From Zygaena filipendulae (taxonomy: Eukaryota > Arthropoda > Insecta > Lepidoptera > Zygaenidae), in contig OU015660.1 in NCBI GenBank assembly GCA_907165275.2, positions 444,001-508,000 on the forward strand: 64,000 nt of DNA, in the 5' to 3' direction. The notes under the pieces are model-generated. The model was given only the letters and a program-made list of their open reading frames with translations. It had not been told where the DNA came from and did no database searches. This document shows positions 57,501-64,000 of the stretch, in pieces. The position numbers and the translations under genes were made by a program. Positions within the stretch are counted from its first letter, which is position 1. The number at the start of each line of letters is the position of its first letter.

Positions 57501-57726
57501 GTAAATATTTGCAGCTAATGTTGCCATATCTTATATACTAAGATGGGATTACATTGGCTATTTTATATTTCAACTTACCAGTACAGCAATATTAGGTAAC
57601 ATGAGGTAAACGTCTTTGGGGTCTGCTATCGACCTCTCTGGCAGGAAAGTCCTTGTGCTAGTGGGTGTATATCTGAGAATTCCAGCATCTACATCCAGCT
57701 CTAAGTCTTTGTTTGTTCGGTGTTCC
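51293..57726 (-). CDS. CD36-family scavenger receptor (class B), 3' exons, partial
   Basis: Membrane receptor/lipid transporter of the CD36/SCARB family. Seven minus-strand exons: 57726-57579, 56697-56497, 55709-55585, 55286-55018, 54847-54729, 53143-53018, 51529-51293 (stop at 51295-51293). All GT-AG and in phase; about 340 residues. Diagnostic pieces: FLPERSIADPKDVYLMLPNI, DYLFGYKDPLISL, MWGYDDPEK then TSCNSF, the six-cysteine set (TSC, ICR, KKCYC, GSC, SPC), SDAHFTGADP...IEGLKPD, and a C-terminal hydrophobic helix (LLMAIEIVLLLTGCLLLAY) with a short cytoplasmic tail. The N-terminal membrane helix and roughly the first 90 residues are missing; no matching exon was found in the 6.3 kb to the right. 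Which insect subgroup it belongs to I cannot tell. Confidence 0.93.
52079..52260 (-). mobile_element. Helitron-like element copy
   Basis: ACTAGTTGTGCCCCGCAGTTT start, in the last intron of the CD36-like gene; a divergent fragment follows at about 52788-52985. Confidence 0.65.
53018..53143 (-). CDS. CD36-like exon
   Basis: 42 codons, RLGVALDTSFSIQINMMMRD to PLGYIHI, beta-strand rich. Acceptor TTTTTCAG, donor GTAAGT. Confidence 0.92.
53232..53420 (-). mobile_element. Helitron-like element copy
   Basis: CTAGCTGTGCCCGCGGTTTC to TTACATTTATAATAT; close to the 31505 type copy but lacking the last bases. Confidence 0.78.
53880..54600. mobile_element. Two Helitron-like copies, facing
   Basis: A direct copy at about 53866-54068 and an inverted long-subfamily copy at 54299-54598. 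The latter is nearly identical to 50331-50638 (GACAACTTTTTTTCCC..., AACAGACAGGCAGA, TCTACTCTTTTATTATAGTATAG). Confidence 0.65.
54729..54847 (-). CDS. CD36-like exon
   Basis: FPFSVSDAHFTGADPKIYEH and onward to LFLVEP; corresponds to PHFLYASPDVSEPIDGLNP of CD36. Acceptor CCACCAG, donor GTAAGT. Confidence 0.95.
55018..55286 (-). CDS. CD36-like exon with the six cysteines
   Basis: 89 codons: TSCNSFENVYEGVGYPMDL, then FHDMICRFMDLEYVE, then KKCYCSKGSCIDGASDVSPC. Six Cys in the CD36 pattern, including the C-x-C pair. Acceptor TTTTCAG, donor GTAAGT. Confidence 0.95.
55320..56480. mobile_element. Helitron-like copies between CD36-like exons
   Basis: Direct copy about 55325-55568 (ending GGGGAACAGCTAG), inverted copy about 55933-56160, direct copy about 56305-56480. 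All intronic except that the first ends about 20 bp from the exon at 55585. Confidence 0.6.
55585..55709 (-). CDS. CD36-like exon
   Basis: MYDPRRSYRLEVSTRNYNRF to MWGYDDPEK. Acceptor GTTTCAG, donor GTGAGC; CG|A split Arg with the next exon. Confidence 0.92.
56497..56697 (-). CDS. CD36-like exon
   Basis: 67 codons with VNVSVHDYLFGYKDPLISLG (glycosylation site NVS and the WGYKDP-type motif of the family). Acceptor CTTTCAG, donor GTAAGC. Confidence 0.93.
57579..57726 (-). CDS. CD36-like exon, first in window
   Basis: 49 codons, EHRTNKDLELDVDAGIL... to MLPNIAVL. Acceptor TTTTTTCAG, donor GTAAGT. It needs an upstream exon ending in two codon bases (xx|G). Confidence 0.92.
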
Positions 57727-57893
57727 CTGAAAAAATCATAATACTATTCAGTTTAAAAAAACTTGTCGGCGAGAGGGTAGTTTCATTAAAAATAACTGTT
57801 GTTTCCCGCCGTCAAATGGCGGTGGTAGTAAGTCCGTTCCCCCGCTCCACTCCATTGCCCGACTCGTCTTTGTTAGAACTTGTTATAAAATGC

Positions 57894-58060
57894 GGGTATG
57901 CGTAAGCGACGGTTCATTGTTACTTTGTGTTCGGTTCAGTGCAGTTATAGTGTCGTATCAGTGTCGTATCAATCTAGAGTGGCTATAGTGATTACGTGTG
58001 CTGTGAAATCTAATTGTTTCCAGAGGTTTGCTTAAGTCGGGAGCACGGGCAGTGGAGGTG
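57894..58060 (+). promoter_or_regulatory. Possible plus-strand promoter and first exon
   Basis: TATAAAA at 57894-57900, an arthropod-type initiator TCAGT at 57936, a stretch of unique sequence, and a strong donor GGAG|GTGAGC at 58057/58058. Reads as a 5' UTR exon of a gene running right, interrupted by the P-like element a few bases on. TATA to initiator spacing (about 42 bp) is longer than usual, so this is tentative. Confidence 0.35.
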
Positions 58061-58071
58061 AGCGTTCATGC

Positions 58072-59789
58072 CTCAGACGAAATAAAAACTCAAGACGGAG
58101 CGCTGTGAACAAAGAAGTGAAGCCGTAAAACTACGCCTCGGCGTGTACATGCACAGTTACACGCACACACATATAACGAAACTACGCCTTACCTTGTCAG
58201 TCAATCAATTCCGACGCGCGGAGTGTCACGCTGTAATTATTTCTATTTTTTTAAGAAAAAATGCCGAATTTTGTAGTGAGAGGGTGTAAAAACCAATCTT
58301 CGAAAATTAAAAAGCAGGATAGAACCACATTTTTAATAAAATATCAATTTTATTAATTTATGACAACTTGGAACACAAAACCTCGACAACTTTCATAAGT
58401 GTTGCTACTAGTGAGCGTCACAATAGTCCCCGTTTTTTGGGTAAGTTAATGTGACCTAGAACGTAATGTAACACGTTCATTTACCTATTTCGATTTTAAC
58501 TTTTTAACCGACGTCCAAAAAGCAGGAGGTTATGCATTCGATTGTATGTATGTTTTTTTTTTTTATGTAGGTTCACCGATTACTCGAAGATGGTTGGACC
58601 AATTTCGAAAATTCTTTTTTTGTTTGAAAGGGTTTACTCTCAATTAGGTCCCATTGCCACTAAATCGAGATCTGATGATGTGATCTTGGAGAAATCGAGG
58701 GAACTCTTCAAAAATAATAAGCACACCTATACCGATTTGAGTATTTTTTATAGTAAATCGTTCATTTGCTTTCGGAAAGCAAAATTTGAAGAAGTGGAAC
58801 TGATGATGAAGACCACAGATGATCATCGGAACTACTCAATAATAGGTATTTCACGAGTTCCGATTCGTTAACTTTAAATGGTTCCTAAACAATTTATGCT
58901 CGTCACAACTCACAACGTATATGGTAAAGTGGAACTGAGTGTGATGTACCAGGAGAACTCCTCAAAAATTAACGTCCCTGCATCGAGAAGAGCAATATTT
59001 TGTAAAAGATGATGAGTAGTTAACTTCAGGCTATTGTAACTTAGATACATTACAAACCGTCTCACTTAAAAGCAAGAAATTAACAATTTTTTACCAAAAA
59101 AATTAAAACCGACTTCCAAAAAACACAAAACTAAAAAGCTTAAAATATCAAAATACCGATTTAATCCAACAGACAATAATACACGTAATAACTACTATTA
59201 TTGGTTTGTGCTACCACTTTTCGATATGAAGTCGGTGACAAGCCAAGTATGGAGTAAGTAGATAGATGAGCTAAGTCCACTCCCGCCATGAGCTCGTCGT
59301 GAACTGAACAACCCAAGTGGGCAGACGTAAGCGGGCTTGGCACCGAATTCAAATCGAAAAGTGGTAGCACAAACCAATAATAGTAGGTATTACGTGTATT
59401 ATTTTCTGTTGGATTAAATCGGTATTTTGTTATTTTTAGCTTTTTAGTTTTGTGTTTTTTGGAAGTCGGTTTTAATTATTTTGTAAAAAAATTTAATATT
59501 CATAAAATTATTGTAAGTGTAAATAGGCGTTAATTTTTATTTTCCATGTTTTATCATAACTTCGAAACCTATATTTTTAAGGTTCACGAATATACAGCCG
59601 AGGTATACAACTTAAAAAAATACTAACTTATCTATGTATTTACTTATCCATTCATCTTTCTAGAACTTAACAATTTTGGGTAATAAGTTTTCACTGCACG
59701 GCAACACTCACTAAATGCCCACATGTTTACGAAACCGGCTTCACTTTGTTGTTGACAGCGCTCCGTCTTGAGTTTTTATTTCGTCTGAG
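58072..59789 (+). mobile_element. P-element-like transposon, non-autonomous, copy 2
   Basis: 1718 bp. Inverted ends begin CTCAGACGAAATAAAAACTC and pair for over 50 bp. Exact 8-bp duplication GTTCATGC at 58064-58071 and 59790-59797. Near the left end is a decayed THAP start (58261 on: MPNFVVRGCKNQS, first Cys lost, stop soon after). Contains a repeat fragment with a 109-codon frame (58542-58871) of no known family and the nested palindrome 59095-59475. The perfect duplication and long matching ends suggest a recent insertion. Confidence 0.88.
59095..59475. mobile_element. Palindromic element nested in P-like copy 2
   Basis: ACCGACTTCCAAAAAACACA at the left and its complement at the right; the arms pair over about 120-150 bp (CCGATTTAATCCAACAGA, TTGGTTTGTGCTACCACTTT). 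One arm alone occurs at 35785-36000, partly with a different centre. Confidence 0.85.
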
Positions 59790-60239
59790 GTTCATGCATT
59801 GTAAAGGGGCCCCATTAAACCTACACCTGGGTCGCAAGTCCCAGGCACTGCTCCGTGTTCCCTACGGATATCTGGTATGCTGTACAACTTCTGGTGCAAT
59901 TAATTGTAATAGTTTCTAGTTGGCTCTAGATGTGTCGCTCAACTAATAATCTCGGTCCTACCTTCGCCTGCCTGTTCGTTATATCATCATCATCATTCAG
60001 CAAATCTACAAACTTAAAAACTCGCTTTTAAACTCGTCAAAAAGATTCGTCAAAAATCATACGAGTCGTCTAAACTAGAAGAATTTACTGATAGCCACTG
60101 AAGAGTTCTAGTATCCACCTCCTGACTCCATCATCAGATCAGCTCCAAGACTCTAAATTATAATTTTGTCATCCGTACTTACTAGATGTACTCATGTACA
60201 TACAGTTTCATTTCGATCGAGTACGCTGAGAATCATAAA

Positions 60240-60920
60240 ATATTTTTTTTATTTTACTTAATTTGGAAAATCAACAGCTACAAAAATATAATGAACATTT
60301 ATGTGACAAACAACCAAGCTGATTACAGATTTTCGCACGTGCAATAAGTGGAATAACAAACAAACATCAATGGGCATGTTGACTAATTTTTATTTTTAGT
60401 CCGTCTTGTAGATTATTAAAAAATATTGGACATGTATTTTTTCTTTTTTTAAGTAATCAAAAAATAACGGCGATATATTGAGTTGAAATTTCGCGTGACG
60501 TCACTATTCTGACAGTTTGTGTGGAGGTTTTGCGGTTAGTGACGTCACGACCTCCTCATCCTAAACTTTAATGCGCTTTATCTCTGTATATTTTAATTTA
60601 TTTAAAAAAGCAAAAAATACGTGTCTATTGTCTTTTTATTTTCTAACTGACGTACTAATTAGAATTTTGATTTTCAAAAGTAGTCAACATCCCTATTGCT
60701 TAATAGGTAACAGTAACTTACTCAGTGGGCGGTTGTCAATTTAGGTAGTTGACGATTTAGAATATTGTCGTTTTCGAAAGTTGCCTTTTTTTAAAAGTTG
60801 TCGGAAGTTGTCGTTATGGGAAGTTATCGTTGTCACCCTGAGGGGACCGACTATGTATTATTTTTTTGTTACAAAAAACGAATTTTCTAATACTCGCCTC
60901 GCCGACTCACAGCTAGTATA
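60240..60920 (-). repeat. GTGAGTCGGCGAGG-family repeat split by a MITE
   Basis: Inverted copy of the 1005-1245 repeat: left part 60240-60372, right part from about 60699 with CTAATACTCGCCTCGCCGACTCACAGC ending near 60920 after extra sequence. The 6458-family MITE interrupts it. Confidence 0.8.
60373..60698 (+). mobile_element. GGGCATGTTGACTA MITE, nested copy
   Basis: 326 bp; ends GGGCATGTTGACTAATTTTT and the complement AGTCAACATCCCT, flanked by AT. Inserted into CAATTG of the older repeat, giving CAAT...ATTG. Confidence 0.87.
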
Positions 60921-61199
60921 TAAGTTATATTAATTATAATGATAATAATAATATTACTGTAACAAGCAAAAATAAACGATAAAATTTGATGAAACTAGCT
61001 GTTCGCTGTGGTTTCGCCCACGTAACTAAGGAGTTCTAGCGGGAACTCCTTTAAATCTAGCTGTTCTTAACTAACGTCTCCTAGGTCTACAAAATTATCG
61101 GCCTGTCAAATTTTAGGTACCTACACATGCATGTAACGTAGTTTTCGAGGTTTTGTGTTTAGTCAGTAAGTTGTGAACTTTTCCTCACGTACCTATATC

Positions 61200-62190
61200 T
61201 AATATATATAAATCACGTGTCACGTTGTTTGTCCGCGACGGACTCCGAAACTACTGAACGGATTTTGATAAAATTTTGTAACCATTCATAAAATGGTACA
61301 ACTTAAAAGATAGGATAGTTTTTATCCCGGAATTCCCTCTGGAACTGAAGGACATAGAGTACTTTTTCCCGCAACCTCCGCGGGAACTCCGAAATTACCG
61401 CGGATGAAATCGCGGGGGAGAGCTAGTATAATATAATACTTACGTCCGCGGCGGTTTCATTCGCAATAATTTCGGAGTTCCCGCGGAATTTCCGGGATAA
61501 AATATACGTATAAACCTTCTTCTTGAATCACTCTATTGGTGAAAACCACATGAAAATCCGTTCGGTAGTTTTTCAGCTTATCGCGAACATACAAACAGAC
61601 AGACGCAGCGGAGGATTTTGTTTCATAATATGTAGCGATTATAGTTTTTATAGATGAGAAAAAAAAAACAATTTTAGCTAGATCGTATCATAACATTTAT
61701 CATACTAACAAAACATACTTTTAGAATAGGTACAAAAAAATAGGCTTAAAAAAGATCGGAATGACTAGAGTTTGGTTTGCTATTTATACCGATCTGGCTC
61801 GACGGACCGAAAACAACTTACATCTGATTACTGCCCGAGTGGAATATTCCAGAATTATTATCATGCTGGCTGTTCTCCGCGCTTTCACCCGCGTTAATTT
61901 CGGAGTTCCTGCAGGAATTCCGGGACAAAAAGTACCCTATGTCCTTCTCTCTACCCCTGACAATGTGTACGCGAAATTTCATGATGATCGGTTGAGCCGT
62001 TAAGGCCTGAAAGCGTAACAGACAGACAGACAGAGTTGCTTTCGCATTTATAATATGTATTAGTAGGAAAGTCCTTCTCTATACCCCTGACCCCTGTGTA
62101 TGCAAAATTTCATGATGATCGGTGGAGCCGTTAAGGCATGAAAGCGTAACAGACAGACAGAGTTACTTTCGCATTTATAATATTAGTATG
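61200..62190. mobile_element. Run of Helitron-like copies
   Basis: Direct long-subfamily copy about 61200-61424, inverted copies about 61440-61640 and 61867-62068, and a 3'-deleted duplicate about 62069-62190. The retroelement begins directly at the end of the last. Confidence 0.65.
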
Positions 62191-62197
62191 GAAGTAG

Positions 62198-63872
62198 CTG
62201 GAATTAGCTCGCCAGGACGAGTCTAAGCTTCAACTGGTTTTGCAGGAATTAAGGGTTTCCAAGGACTTGTGTGCACAACTTAACAGTGAAAGAGAAGATA
62301 ATGAAAGGGAACTTTTGCAATTAATCAATAGTAATACCAAATTGAAAACAGAAATGACTGCTTTATATTCGAAATACACTTGTATTGTTGAGGAGCGGGA
62401 CCATCTCCAAAATATAGTAGATAAGTTTGACCGATGCAGTGATGAGTATGAGCAAACATTGAGAAGGACATCTACACTGGAGCAGGAGCTTCGCGAGGCC
62501 CATCTTCACATCTCCGACTTAGAAGAGGCTGCTCTGAATATCACTGTGCGGCAAAATGATAGCTTATTTCATGAATTGGTGGAGATTGCCCCGCAGTTAG
62601 TTTCTGCTACAAAAAGTAATCCAATCACCACTATAGATCTCACAAAAGATGAGACAATAACAACCTCTAAACACTCAACTGATTTGTTATATTGTAGCAG
62701 GAACAAACTCAAAAAATATATAAAAATAAACAGGTACATTAAAAAAACTCAAAAATTAATTAAAAGTCATAAATCTGTATCCTTGTATGCAAAGGCAAGT
62801 AAAGAAAAAATAACATTATTAGACGATTTAGAAATATGTACCAATAAATTACAAAATAGTAGGTTACAGCATGAAGTTGACACACAAAAACTACAATTAA
62901 AGATTCAGCAACTGACAGACTCTTTAACATCCATTAATAAAAAATATGAAACTTCTCAACAGGTGATCAGGGAGTACTCTAATGCAGTGAACAACCTTTT
63001 AAAACCATCAAACTGTAATACAGAACACATTAACTCAAAAGTTAACAATAATTCATTTAGTTGTGTTTGCTCTAGTCATTCACAGCAGACGAGTGAACCC
63101 TCTTCCCAACCTACTATTTCAATGCAGGAGTGACAGCTTGAATGCCTGTTCTCAGCAGTCTTTAAGTTCTTTGCAAAATACTATTATGTTCAGCGATGAC
63201 ATTGGAAGAAATATGGGCTCAATACTAAACTCTCAATTCAAGGGACATTCTATTTTTAATAATTGTTCACCATCAGCATGTTTTGATGTCATAATGAATA
63301 AAATATTAAAATGTAATCTCAAAGCTTACACAAATTTAATTATTTTTGTGCAAAATAGGGGAAATGTGGGCAAAAAAGACCTTATTAAATATTGTAATTA
63401 TTTGTTAAGTTCCAACTTAAAAAAGGTAATTTTGTTTACATTCCCCTACTGTAGGACGTTGCCAGAAGCAGAAAATAATATTAGATATAAGCTTAATGAA
63501 TATCTATACACTATTTCAAAATACAAGGATAAGTTCCATATAATTGACACTAACACTTTTGTTAGTAATAAATATAATTATTTGACAAAAGGTAGTTATT
63601 ACCTTTCTCATAGTTTTAAGCGACAGGTAGCAGTTGCGCTATCATATTATTTTGAAATCTTAGCCAAGAACTTGGCTAGTAATTATTCTGCTTCTATTGA
63701 GCAGTTATATGACATTGGTAACAATGACATTATGTATAGTAATAACTTTGACATACAATTAACACCTAACAATTTTGACATGCAAAATGATAATTTATTG
63801 ACATCTAATCCTGACATACAATATGATGATAATTTATTGACATCACAATTAATTCAAAATAATTTAAATTAA
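62198..63872 (+). pseudogene. LINE-type ORF1, 5'-truncated and frameshifted
   Basis: Open from 62198 (after TAG) to 63133: a long coiled coil (about 62240-62560, heptads such as LEQELREAHLHISDLEE), a Thr/Ser-rich linker, a second coiled coil near 62830-62990 and a Ser/Gln tail. It continues in the +1 frame to 63872 with an SGNH/esterase-like domain: MFSDDIGRNMGSILNS (block I), LIIFVQNRGNVGKKDL (block III), YYLSHSFKRQ (block V). Block I has Asp where the catalytic Ser of GDS is expected. ORF1 proteins of some insect LINEs combine a coiled coil with such an esterase-like domain; element class is inferred. No reverse transcriptase is present before the window ends. Confidence 0.6.
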
Positions 63873-64000
63873 ATAATAAGACAACAGAGATGACCTCTGG
63901 CACTAATCTAATTAAGTTATCTGACATGACAAATGATTATTATTGTTTGAAAGGGAGTCCAAAGAAAAAGCATACTTCAAATGTTCATTGTATTAACCTG

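Noticed and set aside
58542..58871. 109-codon ORF inside P-like copy 2 as transposase
   Set aside because: No THAP, RNase-H-like or other transposase motif; overlaps a repeat fragment.

Overview
The window is nuclear DNA from an insect, almost certainly a butterfly or moth (Lepidoptera). The evidence is: many small GT-AG exons in an AT-rich background; dozens of copies of the short TC...CTAG Helitron-like element typical of Lepidoptera; tRNA-derived SINEs; an ommochrome-binding-protein-like gene; and Tc1, P-like, hAT and Harbinger-type element remains. No species is assigned.

Positions 1264-33559, minus strand: one large split gene, identified from its translated exons as the orthologue of MAP3K4/MEKK4 (Drosophila Mekk1). 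I place 23 coding exons (one position has two candidate alternative exons). They join in frame at every junction to about 1250 residues, from the start methionine to the ECISHVIG block. The kinase domain lies beyond the left edge. Exons are small and very GC-rich; introns are AT-rich and full of transposons, microsatellites and minisatellites.

Positions 33560-37500: the Mekk1 5' flank. It contains a 1.78-kb P-element-like insertion with an exact 8-bp target duplication only 280 bp upstream of the Mekk1 start codon.

Positions 37586-48244: single-coding-exon genes for secreted proteins. First is an ommochrome-binding-protein-like gene (minus). Then comes a cluster of related, apparently undescribed secreted proteins at 41165-41857 (minus), 42701-43759, 44111-44908, 45303-45629, 46290-47156 and 47720-48244 (plus). 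They share a signal peptide, a Pro/Met-rich stretch, a V-P-F/Y anchor, Ser/Asp and Arg/Lys charge blocks, and in four of them a short C-terminal 'YV.K.G.V.F..KI....AK..L' module. Two members are truncated versions. This family is the best candidate for something new in the window.

Positions 51293-57726, minus strand: seven 3' coding exons of a CD36-family (class B scavenger receptor) gene. They carry the six extracellular cysteines and the C-terminal membrane helix; the N-terminal exons were not found.

Positions 57730-64000: a possible plus-strand promoter and first exon, a second P-like element with an exact 8-bp duplication and a nested palindromic element inside it, Helitron-like repeats, and the 5'-truncated, frameshifted first ORF of a LINE-type retroelement at the right edge.
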